Shown piece after piece: positions 35,106-46,999 of a DNA stretch of 64,000 nt. This stretch comes from Epinephelus fuscoguttatus (taxonomy: Eukaryota > Chordata > Actinopteri > Perciformes > Serranidae): NCBI RefSeq assembly GCF_011397635.1, contig NC_064767.1:21006537-21070536 (forward strand). The letters run 5' to 3'. The notes beneath the pieces are model-generated. The model worked only from the letters and a program-made list of their open reading frames with translations. It searched no databases and was not told where the DNA came from. A program made the translations under genes and the position numbers. Every line of letters starts with the position of its first letter. Position 1 is the first letter of the stretch.

Positions 35106-36575
35106 AGAATTTTCTGAGATGTCTGGAGGCGATCTGTAAGTGAAAGTACATAAATATTATCAGGGAAATATAAAGTTAAATATCAAAGTAAAAGTACTCA
35201 TTATACAAAATGGCCATGTTGAGAGTGTAATTATGTATATTACATCATTGTATTAATTTATACAGATGCATATAAACAGCATTGTTTAAGTTGGTTGACG
35301 AGGAGTGAATTACTTTATATTGTTCCTCATATTTTAGAGATTGATCATAGTTTTGTATATAATAGCCTATCTTAAAGCTCTGGTAGGCAGTAATCTGGAG
35401 AGGAAAAAGGAAAATAACAGAATATGAAAATACACCATCCGCCTGCAGGTCCCCCCTCTGCTCTAAGCCCCTCCCACCAGATGACCACAGGCATATGCAT
35501 GTGCTTCATACAATAACCCAGTGCTTCCTATACATTACTGCAGCGCATCTGCTCAGCTCCCCCATGCCCCCCTCTCTCTCTCTCTCTCTCTCTCTGTTTT
35601 AAGACCACAAATGACACCAAAAATTTGCTAGCTAGCCACCCCAAAGTCCCGCCACCTCACTTACTACTGCTGTGGACTGTTTCGCCAAGAGGAGAATAGG
35701 TGGAAGCCAAGGAGACAGAGCTTCAGTCAGTAGCTGTAGTGGCTGTAGTTTGGCTAGCCCAAACCCCCCAGTGCTGGGTGTCACAGCAGGCTTGCGGCCA
35801 GCGGCAGAGCCGGGTCTTACCTGTGTTACAGCAGCAACAGAAAGTCTGTTGATTCAGTCCAGTCCCCTGGAGTGGGGGTTTGCACTGGCTGGACTTGAGT
35901 TGCTGCGACTGCTGACTGGGGGTCTGTCTCCAGGAGCTGGTGCCCGCTCTCCTTCTCCACACTATGATTTAAGACTCTCGCTAACATTTACGACATTAGC
36001 TGTAGCTACAAGTCTTTGGCTGCGGTTAGAAGACGGCTAAACTATTACCAACATTTTACCTCCATCTCTGAAATGCTATGCTGATATTGACGTATGTTTT
36101 ATTTTGTTTATTGTCAGACTCTCTTTTAGATAAGTCTACAGTTCTCTGCAGGATTCTCCACCACTGAATCACACTTTCATCAAAGGGACGTGCACACACA
36201 TCTGCATTTGTAAAGCAGCCACGAGGAACCCCCTCTCTCTGAAATGAACTGTGACTGGCTGAAGTGTCTTATCATGGTCTACATTTTCTAAAGCCTGAAA
36301 ACAGAGAGTTAGTGCAGAGGTCTAGTTTTCTCTCAGATCACTTGAATTACAATATGCTTAAAGTTTATCATGGGATTTTTGCCCAATGATGCCAAAGTCA
36401 AACTGCCCACACCAGCTTTAATCTGCAAAGTCACTATAGCTGTCAGATAGATGAAGTGGAGTACAAGTATAAAGTAAAATCACCTGGAAGTACTCAAACA
36501 AAGTACAAGCACCTCAAAATGTAGTTAAGTACATAACTGGCATAGCTGTTGCTTTCTACCACTGCCTGCAACAGT
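35106..36575. repeat. R6 interspersed element, copy 1 (split)
   Basis: The outer parts (35106-35371 and 36422-36575) carry the 'aaagtaaaagtactc', 'ggagtacaagtataaagta' and 'ctaccactgcctg' motifs of the copy at 38280-39520. The middle is a separate TTAA-flanked element. Boundaries are approximate. Confidence 0.5.
35376..36417. mobile_element. TTAA-flanked non-autonomous DNA element, about 1.04 kb
   Basis: TTAA tetranucleotides lie at 35372-35375 and 36418-36421. The inner ends are inverted and similar (AGCTCTGGTAGGCAGT at the left; AGCTGGTGTGGGCAGT read inward from the right). The flanking R6 sequence becomes continuous when the element plus one TTAA is removed. A GC-rich open frame at 35672-36040 shows no transposase motif. 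TTAA duplication is typical of piggyBac-type and some other cut-and-paste elements. Confidence 0.65.
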
Positions 36576-37904
36576 TTTAGTTTGTATGACTTTGGTCTCC
36601 TTCACCTTGTGGTGCGCAGCACTGGGGGTTCATACCTCTGGCTTGTGGACAGAGCGTGCTGCTGGACTCGTCCCTCCCTCGTCATCAACAGAACAGAGGG
36701 GCTGTTAAATGTGATGGCCCCGCTGTTTCCCCTTTAACTCAGTGCCATCAGATCCAATGTGACATGCACAGTGCTGCTACGCAGATCTGAACTGGCTTCT
36801 CACTTCACACCAATCTGCACGGCCTCGTCACGGGGCAAATGCTGCTGTCTCCTCTAGCACTGGCATGACACACACACACACACACACACACACACCCACA
36901 CACACACATAAAGACACAAACAAACTCCACACTCAACACACATGGAGCTAAATGGCCAATTCATTCTCAGTGCAAAGATGATTCATCTTTGGGTCTGTCA
37001 ATTTCCCCTGTGGACTCATCTCTTGTCTCTCCGTCTCCTCCCCCGCCTCTGACACTCCTCTGTTCTCTCCCTCCTGCTGCCGGCTCTCTCTGGCGACTAT
37101 GATTTTAAATTGAGAAAGTGGAATTCACCAGGGAGCCTGCAAATCTGTCAGAAGTTTAATGAATACTAAAATGTGTTTGTGTTATTCCTGGAGTGGAGAT
37201 TGGGGTTTGGTTTTTAAAATAAGTGGAGGTTATTACTGATAAGGTCATGAGGGGTTACACATTACATTTAAATTCTATTTTTTATTTACTTTCTTCATTG
37301 TTATTATCTTTGTCATTAACAATAATTATATTCTTCTAACATTTGATGCACACTGTCTGTACTTTCAGACTGACACTCTGTCCTTTGAAATTTTGCCATG
37401 TGTGCCCTCATTTTTTATGACAGTGTTTGATTAAATTCAGTTGTTGCACCTGATTCTACTCACTAGTTCAACACGGTTGGACCGTCAAAATAATTATGTC
37501 TGCTCACAGAGGAAGGCATCAGCTGAAATGTTGGAACTCATTATTCCTCTGCATTGTCAATTAATAAAAACAAAAAATTAAACCTGGAAAATTTCTGAAA
37601 ACTATCAAGTCCAGATCAGTTTGCTTCTATTTAGTCGCTACAGGAGAGTCACCTGGTAAACTCCATCTATCTGAATGCAGCAGAGAGTCAATATTAAGGG
37701 GTGAACTAGAAAAACACCTCCTGAAGAAAATGAGTGGGATTTCTGTAAACACTTATGATGATTGGCTGGATTTTTGGATGACTTTATAATCACTTTCAAA
37801 TATTTGGGTTCATATTTATTGTTTAACTACAAAACGTTACACACCTAAACTAGTATAATACCGATCATTTTGAATGGATATTTTACTGTGCAAACTTTTT
37901 CCAC
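36576..37904. other. Gene-free stretch with CA microsatellite
   Basis: An interrupted (CA)n run lies at 36869-36909. No gene or clear transposon boundary is seen in the rest. Confidence 0.4.
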
Positions 37905-38035
37905 AGCTGACTTATTACCTGTCATAGCAGGAAAAGCCCAGGTGTTACTATAATAACACAGATCCATTACATTTAAGTGCCTGAGTAAAAGCCATGTCAG
38001 TGAGGCAGCTTGCACAATAGCAGGGTCCAGCCATC
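37905..38035. repeat. R5 short interspersed repeat, copy 1
   Basis: Shares 'gcaggaaaagcccaggtgtt', 'cagatcc' and 'gtcagtgaggcagct'-type blocks with sequence near 39528-39640 and 45445-45530. Confidence 0.4.
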
Positions 38036-38279
38036 ATTTGTGTCACGAATTACACCTGCACTTGCTATGAAAGTGATGTACATGCTATGATAGTCAAGAT
38101 GTTGTGCTGCGAAACAAGGCAACACAGGTGCTATATATATATATATAAATAAAACGGGACTGACTGAAATGCATTATATACCTCATGATAACTCACAAGC
38201 TGCTGCACATCACAGAATACATATTGGCAGATGATAAAGCAAAAAGCTGTTCAGCCTCCTCTTGGGATGCTTTTTCACA

Positions 38280-39520
38280 GCAGCAGAGGTGGAGGGAGAA
38301 TTCAGATATTTTACTTGAGTATAAGTAGCAATATCACAGTGTGAAAATAACCTACAACAAGTAAATATAACAAGTAACCTGTATTCAAAATGTTACTGAA
38401 GTAAAAGTACAAAGGTCTTAGCATCGAAATATAAACTTTAAGTACCAAAAATTAAAAGTACTCAATAGTCAGAATGGCCCCATATTAGAATTACATAGGT
38501 GTAGATTTCAGGGAACACACACGAGACATGTCCTCCTCAATACTAAGAGCATGTGCATGTCCAATTTGTGTGCAAGTTGATGTATAAAAGGCACAAATTC
38601 TCCAGAATGAAGGAATTAAGTGTGAGATGCACAAAATTTTCTGGCAGAGGACCCTCAAACCCCCATTTGATGACCACAAGTGAAGTATTCATTGCTTCTT
38701 TAGAGAACTGTATTCTGGTCAGGGTGGAAAAACCTCTGAGACAGCATTTTACATAAGGATTGCATCCCAATGTTTAACTTTACCTTAAAACCTGACACCT
38801 CTCAGCCTTCACAAGTGCATTTACACTACTGTAGGTGTGAAAAGTCATCCAGTGGGCCGGAGTGGACCCTTTGGAGGGCCGGTTCTGGCCCCCGGGCCGT
38901 ATGTATGACAACCCTGACTTATCTGCCAAACACAAAAACACTATTGTGATGTTGGATCTGTTCTCTATATGCACTATATGCTTTGTTGTGTGTGTGTTTT
39001 TAAGGACAAAGATTCTAAACATAGAAATCACCTAAATGACATTTCAACAAAAAAAACAAGAGATGATTTATTTTTCATGAATTGTTAACTCATGTCAATG
39101 AATAAAGTGATGCTCTACAACACATTGCATATATATGTTGCATTGTATTTGTAATCATAACTCAAAATATCCTTAATTTCTGAAGTATCTACAGAAAACA
39201 GTATTTTGAAAACCTTGTGAGATGAATATTAAATGTACATAATTAATAAAATGTATCTAAAATGGATCTGAACTGATTAGTATTCTGCTGGGTAGCCTAT
39301 AATATCATAATTTATTAGTTGAGGTATAATTAAAATCTGCAAAGTAGCCACCCACTAAAATTGTCAAATAAATGTAGAGGAGCATAAACTATTCGTCTCC
39401 AAAACAAAGTGGAGTAAAACTAAAGTAGCATAAACTGGAAATACTCAAGTAAAGGACCTTAAACTTTAAGTACGGCAGGCCTACACGAGTAAAAGTACTT
39501 AATTACTTTCCACCACTGCT
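38280..39520. mobile_element. R6 interspersed element, copy 2
   Basis: The left end 'agcagaggtggagggag' and the right end 'ctttccaccactgctc' are roughly complementary (AGCAGNGGTGGA). Both edges are rich in 'tactcaagta'-type motifs. An R7 copy is embedded at about 38500-38760. It has no coding capacity. Confidence 0.55.
38500..38760. repeat. R7 interspersed repeat, fuller copy
   Basis: Begins 'gtgtagatttcagggaac', like the fragment at 4504, and lies inside R6 copy 2. Confidence 0.4.
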
Positions 39521-39527
39521 CAGCAGA

Positions 39528-39640
39528 CATTTTGACATGTCACAGCAGGAGAAGCGCAGGTGTTTGTCATTACGGTAACGATGACTCAGTCCTATTCAAG
39601 TGTCTCAGTAAGTCATTGAGCAGAAGCAGCTTAATGGAAG
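39528..39640. repeat. R5 short interspersed repeat, copy 2
   Basis: Matches the 37905 copy in 'catgtcacagcaggagaagc', 'gcaggtgtt' and 'cagtcctattcaagtg' layout. Confidence 0.4.
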
Positions 39641-39699
39641 TCTGCCATCATTAATATGATTATTTCCACCTGTGTTTATCCTGTCGTTACTCAGACCAG

Positions 39700-39947
39700 C
39701 AGGAGGCGCTGCTGCACACACACAGTGATGAGCACTGAGTTTGTTCCGGTTGGATTCAGCAAGCGGGATAACCAAATCTAAGTTGGAGGAAACAATTTTA
39801 CCTATAGACTCGTTTATATGTTTAAAAATGAGAGGACGAAGACAGAAGCAAGGACAGAGGAGGATGGTGTCAGAGTGGAATAACTTTAACCAGGAGCTGA
39901 CATGGACGACTACCTGCAAGACTCACCTGAGCAACACCTTGTTGCAG
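39700..39947 (+). other. Candidate first exon (unassigned)
   Basis: A stretch with an ATG at 39902 in fair context (gacATGG) opens a frame reading MDDYLQDSPEQHLVA. It runs into a perfect consensus donor, CAG|GTAAGA, with GT at 39948-39949. A second ATG frame opening at about 39828 also stays open to this donor. I do not recognise the peptide, and no downstream partner exon is identified. It may be chance. Confidence 0.2.
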
Positions 39948-40390
39948 GTAAGACAGCTCCCTGTGTTAAAGTGTGTGTTGCTAGTTTTATGAGCACTGCA
40001 AAAGTGTTTGTCTCTGTGATAAATGCTCTCTTGATTGGTAGCCTAGTGTGTGCATACAGGCGTCAGTGTCATTTAGGTTTGACAGATGTATGGTGATTGA
40101 TTCACTGGTGTGTTTCCATTGCAGCTGAATTATTTTGACTGATTTAATCCTGTATTAAATGATTACTGGATGTGTTTTTGCACCACGCATCTGATTTGTG
40201 TTTTTGATGGTAAACAGCATAACTTTCATATTGGCTATCTGTGTCAGAGGTTGTGCATTTGTGTGTGTTGGCTCTGTGGTTAATGGCAACCTCATGTCTT
40301 ATATGCAAGTCTGAGAGATGGATGCTGCAGAGATGAATCTGACATAGGAGCTGCTGAAGTTTGTATTTTCTTCACAATCTATGCTATAAT

Positions 40391-40422
<32 letters not shown>

Positions 40423-41172
40423 CAGACTTTTCCCAAGCTGCATGCTGCTGCAAATGTGAGTGATTATTGCTCTGCTAAAATTAGATATTAAACTTGCCGT
40501 GTTTTTTTCACTGGTAGAATATGGGTGTTTAAGGTGCGTGGGCACTCTCAGTGATTTTATTTTATTGCATTATGTTTCTCAGGGATGGGTTTATGAGATT
40601 AACTAGGCCTTCATCTTATTAAGTTATAGTATTTAGCTGGCTAATTTGAATGTTAATTTGAGAGCTAATTTGAATTAAACTGATTACCAATAACTGTGGA
40701 AAAGCTCCGTGTGAACAGTGTGCTGTGAAAGATTGTGGATTAGATTGTCAATTTGATAATACAATAATGATACATGCAGTGGGGATGGGCAACTGTTTTT
40801 CTGTTCCAGTTGAAATATTATCTTTCATGTTACATTTAGTCTTCTTAGATTTCCATGTGACTTAATGAACAGGTGTTATTGTCGTTATTTCTTTGTACAT
40901 ATGTGTGTATAGGCCTGTAGTTTCTCATTGTGGCTCCCAAAAGCCACAGAATGAGCCAAATATTACATGGCTTTTGGTCCCTTTTTGCCTGTTTCAAGCA
41001 TTTCCCAGGGAACATATAAACCATACAGGATTTTTGTCATTGATGACTGCAGCTGACAGTGACAGTCAAGAAGCACACTGAGGATAAATCATGTGGGAAT
41101 CAGTGTTTGACTGCAGGAATCTATGATTATTTGAATGAATATTGATACTTTGCTGGAGAAAACTGATGATGT
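39948..41172. other. Noncoding stretch with TG microsatellite
   Basis: A (TG)n run lies at 40391-40418. No exon is recognised. Confidence 0.4.
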
Positions 41173-41183
41173 ATGTGAGGATG

Positions 41184-41558
41184 AGCGACATTGATTGTGG
41201 TTGGCACCGTTGCCTCACAGCAAGAGGGTTCAATTCCCGCCAGCCAGTGGGGGCCCTTCTGTGTGGAGTTTGCACGTTCTCCTTGTGTCAGCGTTGTTTT
41301 CTCCGGCTTCCTCCCACAGTCTAAAGACATGCAGATAACTGGTGACTTTAGACTGCCTGTGGGTGTGAATGGTTCTCTGCCTCTGTGTGTCAGTCCTGTG
41401 ATAGTTGGTGACCTGTCCAGGTGTAACCCACTTCAAACTGGAAAGAATCAGGCACATAGTGTACCCTGCCTCTCACCCAATGTCAGCTGGGACAGACTCC
41501 AGGCCCCCTTGCAACCATGTCAAGGATAGGCGTTTCCGAATAATGAATGAATGAATGA
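41184..41558 (+). mobile_element. tRNA-derived SINE, type 1, copy 2
   Basis: The tRNA-like head 'gattgtggttggcaccg' ends in a B box, GGTTCAATTCCC. The body includes 'cttcctcccacagtc', 'gtgtgaatggttctctg' and 'gtcagctgggac'. The tail is (AATG)n at about 41543-41560. A perfect 11-bp duplication, atgtgaggatg, flanks it at 41173-41183 and 41559-41569. Confidence 0.9.
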
Positions 41559-42326
41559 ATGTGAGGATGCTGATGTTTTGACACGCTTTGTCACTGTAAC
41601 AGCGGAGATAAAATTAATTTAATGTACAATGTGTGTAAGTACATCCATTATGTGTGTCTCCTGAGGGTGGTTAAGGAGGTCACTGAATAAAACTCTGAGT
41701 GGTGATCATACATGAGTATTCCTGCTGTAGTAGGCTAAATTACAACCTTCAGTTTCCAAGCAGGATGTACGGTAGCACTGATAGCAACATGAGAAGTAAG
41801 AGTTGTGAATGGCTTAATAAAGTTTTGCCTTTGGTAGTCTGGTTTGTCACTGTGTCTCAAACTAAAAGTTGCATGGACTTTTTTATTGTTTAGTCAGGAT
41901 GGCGATCTTCCCCTCACTTAAATTGAGTGTTGGCAGCAAATGTGGATATGACCAAGTTATGATGAAGAAAAGCGTCTAAGCTTTTCTCCCTAATCATATT
42001 TTGCAGTTTTCTACAAGTTAAAGTTGTTGCATACTCTGCATCTCTGTCTTTGAACGTCTCCACTTTCTGAGCTGTGTATACTGTCGAGTAATAAAGCACA
42101 AATTCCACTAAAACTGTTTTTAAACTGTAAACTCCGCTCAGTAGCCATCCTGCAGAATCTCCATCAGGACTGTTGAGTGAGCGCTAAAGAGATGAGGAAA
42201 TAATTTATTTCTCTGCAAGTGGGTCACTAAGCAGCAGCTGAAGGTGAAATATTGAGATGCATTAAATCATTGGTAGCTTAAAGGTGGGATGTTGTGAGCT
42301 TAAAGGAAGTGTGTGAGTACAGCCGC

Positions 42327-42328
<2 letters not shown>

Positions 42329-42372
<44 letters not shown>
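42329..42372. repeat. (GT)22 microsatellite
   Basis: Uninterrupted 44-bp GT tract. It faces a (CA)30 tract 108 bp downstream. Confidence 0.98.
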
Positions 42373-42375
<3 letters not shown>

Positions 42376-42477
42376 ATACTCTGGGTCTTTAATAAGTTAG
42401 GACCACTGGAGCCCAGGGTTTAATTAAGAGTTAGAGACAGATTTAGGCCTCAGCAGCACCATACTGGTCTCCTCCTT

Positions 42478-42480
<3 letters not shown>

Positions 42481-42540
<60 letters not shown>
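42481..42540. repeat. (CA)30 microsatellite
   Basis: Uninterrupted 60-bp CA tract, complementary to the GT tract at 42329-42372. Confidence 0.98.
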
Positions 42541-42542
<2 letters not shown>

Positions 42543-43010
42543 GATGTCCTTGGATGTTTTATGAATCATACTCTTAATACCTCTGAAATAAGACGAGCGC
42601 TTTGCAAGTAGTGTACAGGGAAAAGAGGCAGATCGGGAGATAAAAAGAATAAAAGCAAAAGGAAAGAACATAATTTAGAGGGGAAAAAGGCTTAAATGAT
42701 AGAGTGAATGATAATAGACCGACAGTGATCAATGCAAAAAGGAATTGCAGTAAAGAAAGCGGGGACAAAGGTAGATGTGAAATCATGTTATTATAAATCT
42801 CCTACATTCAATGATTTGCTCATCTGACCTGTTCAGCTTTGTCTCACGTGAAGGTTTGACTTTGACTTAGAGAAGTAGGTCGTAACCAATCAAGGCTGTG
42901 TTGAGTTGTAAGTGTCGTCGATGTGGATGTAAAACAGGATTTGTACACAATATTCAATCATATTGACATAAATTGATTTACTCCACATATTTGGGCTGGC
43001 AATTTTTACA

Positions 43011-44036
43011 TTTTTATTCCTCCGTGCCTGTGATAGCCACGGCCGGAGGCATTGTATTTGGGTCATCCATCTGTCCGTCTGTTTGTTAATTTCATTCTCA
43101 TTCATTCATCTTCTAACCGCTTCATCCTCTTGAGGGTCGCGGGAGGGCTGGAGCCTATCCCAGCTGACACTGGGGGAGAGGCAGGGTACACCCTGGACAG
43201 GTCGCCAGACTATCGCAGAGCTGACACATAGAGACACACAACCATTCACACTCACATTCACACCTATGGACAATTTAGAGTTATCAATTAACCTAGTCCC
43301 CAATCTGCATGTCTTTGGACTGTGGGAGGAAGCCGGAGTACCTGGAGAGAACCCACGCTGACACAGGGAGAACATGCAAACTCCGCACAGAAGGGCTCCC
43401 ACACCCGGGATCGAACCGGCAACCTTGAGGATTTTTTTTCACATTTGGCACGCACATCCACTTGCACTCGAGAGCGCTGATGAGATTTTGTTGGTTAGAG
43501 GTCAAAGGTCATCTGTCTCTTTCTCACAAATGCTATATCTATATAAGAACGCCGTGAGGGATTTTATTCAAATTTGGCACAAATGTCCGCTTGGACTCAA
43601 CAATGAACTGATTTTATTTTGGTTGTCAAAGATCAGAGGTCACTGTGACCTCACAAACATGTTTTGGGCCATAATTCAGAAGTTCATACACTAATTATGA
43701 CAATAGCATAAAATAATGAAATGATGATATTTTATATCCAAAGGGTCAAAGGTCAGCTTCACCGTGACATCATAATGTTTTGCAAAAACACTTATACAGC
43801 CATTATTTAACGTCATATCTCAGGAACAGAAGGGGAGACATTTGGTTAGACACTGAACTGGTGACTGACCTTGGGTGTCCACCTTGAAACTGTGCTGATT
43901 GCGTAGATCTTCTGTGCTGCCGGAGGGAGATGTGTTTGTGTGAAGCATTCATGTTTTCACAGACATGGATGTAAACTTAAAGTGCAACTTGACTTGTTTG
44001 CGGAAGCGTACAACCTCGAGGTGGTAATTCTAGTTT
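43011..44036. repeat. Interspersed repeat with internal sub-repeats (SINE-interrupted)
   Basis: Begins 'ggccggaggcattgtatttg' near 43041 and 'catctgtccgtctg', then contains repeated blocks of the type 'caaatttggcac', 'tccgcttggactc', 'gaactgatttta' and 'gtcactgtgacctcac' (43440-43480 and 43560-43650). This is a common dispersed fish repeat. A type-1 SINE interrupts it at 43093-43425. The superfamily is unknown to me. Confidence 0.55.
43093..43425 (-). mobile_element. tRNA-derived SINE, type 1, copy 3 (5'-truncated)
   Basis: The minus-strand body matches the other type-1 copies ('cttcctcccacagtcc', 'gtgtctctatgtgtcag', 'agctgggataggctcc'). It has an (ATGA)-type tail at the low-coordinate end and a B box, GGTTCGATCCC, near 43415. 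The A-box end is missing. Confidence 0.75.
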
Positions 44037-44510
44037 AAAGCTAAAACCCTCTCTGAATTTCAGTCAAGGTAGCAGAAGAGGTGTCCTTGTGTAGGACACA
44101 GAAAGGGCATGACCCCAATCGAAGCCTAGCAGACTGTACATAGCCTCGGAGATTTACGAGGTGTGAGTTTTCATCTAAAACTCTCTAACCCTGCTAGGCA
44201 GGAGAGGCCTTCTCTCAGGGCTACCTTCACAATAAAATGAGATTAATGCTGCTACGGTGTTCAATCAGTGGTACAGAGTGCAAATTTGGTTCCACTGATG
44301 AGGCTCCCCAGCCTTCTCTCCTTTACTCTATCCCTCATCCTCATTCCTCATCACATCCATTTACTTCACAGGATGATTTTTTTTTTCCCCAAAAAGGGAA
44401 GAGCTTCTCGTTAGTATGCAGAGCAGCGGAAGTACAAACGGCACACTTCTCTTTTTCAGAAGTATGAAAATGAAATATTCATGACTATAGAGAGCTTTCT
44501 TTGAGCGTGC

Positions 44511-44557
<47 letters not shown>

Positions 44558-45689
44558 GAAGAAAGGGAACAGTTGTCATTTTGACACGAGCCTCCATCCA
44601 AATTTCCACAGTGTCCGCCGCCCTCTTTCACAACAGCTGCATTCTTCTTTCACCTGTTGGCCATTTGAACCTGACGGACAGACAGTGAGAACAATAGCTC
44701 GTCTTATCCCTCCCTTTCTTTCATAACTGTCTCTTTTGCCATTTCTCTCCTCCTCCTCCTCCTCCTCTTCTCTTCATCTCTCTCTGTTGTTCCTCCGGCG
44801 GCTGTCACTTCAGCACTGTTGGCGATATCTCTATGGCAGTGAGTAAAAAAGACTTGGCACCATCCCAGCAGAGAAACTGAAGGTGAATGAAATGCAAAAA
44901 AGCTTTCAAGTCACGGAGCTACTGCATTATGGCGTGGTGCTACAGGGAGGACTATAAGTGCCTGTTAAGATGTTTCAGCCAGTGGATCAGCTGTGTTCAG
45001 TTTCAGAGACGCACAACTCCTAAAAAAAAAAAAAAAAAAAGCTTTCAGACATCACAGAAAGGCTCTTTTGAAGTTGCTGAATGCATGCTAATCAAATCAA
45101 AGTGTAAATCATTTAATAATGATAAAGAGTGTGATAACAAAGCAGAGATTTTGTAAAGGTCAATTCCAATTGCCGTAACATTGCATGAATCAGTGTACAT
45201 GCACTTTCAGGATTTGCTCGTAATCTAAATGACATGATGCTTTGTTTTTAAAGCTCTTATGAGAAAAGCTGATTGTTTACACAAGAATTAATAGTGAAAT
45301 ATCAGTACACACCCAACCACAACTACATTGCAGAGCTGGATTACTTCCACGTCTTTTGAATGATTCTTAGCATGTTAACAGCTTGGCCTGATTTATTTTG
45401 GTGTTTCAGTTCGGAAATCCTGCAGGTGGCAACTGTCAGTCAAACAGACATTTTGACATGTTGCTATACACTAGGAAAAGCACAGGTGCAAATAATATAA
45501 ATTAATGACGGCTGAATTCCATTTTGCTCCTCTGGTTTCAGGGTCCTGGTAATTTGCATGCAGGCTTACTGTCACACCATCAGGGTTTATTGGGACACTT
45601 GGGATGGGCAACTCTGAGTTTTGGGTTTCAGAGCAGCTGATCAGGGAGGGATACTTCAAGCAACTCTTGAGTATGTTCATTTAGTTTGA
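44037..45689. other. Gene-free stretch with GA and CTC runs
   Basis: (GA)n lies at 44515-44552, a (CTC)n run at about 44748-44767 and an A-run at about 45021-45039. R5-like sequence lies near 45445-45530. No exon is recognised. Confidence 0.45.
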
Positions 45690-46120
45690 GTTAAAGGGAC
45701 AGTTCACTCCATATATTTTTCGTCTTACCTGCAGTGTGGTTTATCAGTCTAGATGTAATTGGAGGTATCAGCTGTACAGATGTCTGCCTTCTCTTAAATA
45801 TAATAGAACTTGATGGCACTCGACTCAAAGCGCCAAAAAATGTCTCTTTCCAGAAATCATGACCTGGTTCCTCAAGATAATCCACAGACCTTTTTGTAGG
45901 TGTTATAGTTCCTGCTTTTCAAATGTATTTACTTGGCGCTTTGAGCACCACAAGCTGAGTGCCCCTTAGTTCCATTATATTTAAGAGAAGGCAGACATCT
46001 CCACTGCCGATATCTCCAACACTCAGCAACTCACACCGAAACAATCTAGACTGATGAATAACACTACAGGTAAGAGGGAACATATGCATTTTTGATTTTT
46101 GGGTGAACTGTGCCTTTAAA
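45690..46120. mobile_element. R4 fold-back element, copy 2
   Basis: The termini are inverted: TTAAAGGGACAGTTCACTCC at the left, and GGGTGAACTGTGCCTTTAA at the right. The two halves are complementary over long stretches (for example 'cagtctagatg' with 'tctagactgatga', 'gatgtctgccttctcttaaa' with 'ttaagagaaggcagacatct'), so the whole 430-bp unit can fold back on itself. No coding capacity. It is a shorter, uninterrupted relative of the copy near 19.2-20.9 kb. Confidence 0.75.
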
Positions 46121-46524
46121 TGTGTGTGGTGAATGAAAAAAGCCATCATCAGTGGAGCCCTGCTATGATCCATCACAGCAAAGGGTGCATGAAAAGCAGA
46201 GCCTCCATTTTAATGCAGCAGAACTAGAAATAATAATATATGTTTATGTCGAGTACGACTACAACATTTATCTGTAAAAACACAGCAGTGGTAAAAGGGA
46301 GAGCTGGAGTGGAGAGAAGAGTCAGTAAGTTAACACAATTTTTTTAAAGTTTAATTTAATGTAGTTCTCTCATTCATCATTCATCATTCATGAGACCTAC
46401 ATTTCCTTAATGGAAGATAAAATGGTGGAATCTGCCTTTATATTATACACTAAATGTTTAAATACATTTATTCAGCTGTAACCTGACTGGGACAAAATGC
46501 AGGAGGCAGTAACTGCAGTGGAAA

Positions 46525-46990
46525 TACAACCCCAATTCCAAAATGTTGGGATGCTGAGTAAAATGTAGCTAAATAAAATAAAATGCAGTGATTTGCAAAC
46601 CAGCAAATCCTGCAGCACAAAGACAAGATATTTAATTTTGAATTTTATGCCTGCAACACGTTCCAAAAAAGTTTGGGCAAAGGCAACAAAAGACTGGGAA
46701 AGTTGTGGAATGTTAAAAAGATAGTATAATGATTGGGTATGAAAGGGGCATCCTTTTAAAGGCTCAGTCATTCACAAGCAACAAATGTCACTTTGTGAAA
46801 AACTGTGTGGGCAAATAGTCTAACAGTTTAAGAACATTTTTAAACACACAAGAAATGTAGGATTTCACCATCTACAATCCATAATTTTAGATTCAGAGAA
46901 TCCAGAGGAATCTTTGCATGTTAGGAGAAAGACTGAAAAACCAACACTGAATGCCCGTGACCTTCAACCTTTCAGACAGCACTGCATTCA
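46525..46990. mobile_element. Fragment of a high-copy DNA transposon family
   Basis: Begins TACAACCCCAATTCCAAAA and continues with 'agtgatttgcaaa', 'gcaacacgttccaaaaaagt' and 'ggcaacaaaagactgg', a layout found in a very common fish DNA transposon family. The right inverted end is absent, so the copy is truncated. No transposase frame is seen. Confidence 0.55.
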
Positions 46991-46999
46991 AAACTTAAG

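Larger units (their letters stand above)
41570..43010. other. Noncoding stretch with two opposed microsatellites
   Basis: Apart from the two dinucleotide tracts annotated separately, no gene or transposon boundary is recognised. Confidence 0.4.

Noticed and set aside
35672..36040. 122-codon GC-rich open frame
   Set aside because: It lies wholly inside a TTAA-flanked repetitive element and shows no transposase or other domain, so it is not called as a host gene.
42450..42671. Frame with poly(Val-Cys)
   Set aside because: It is only the translated (CA)n microsatellite; the same holds for frames at 50158-50437 and 62341-62599.
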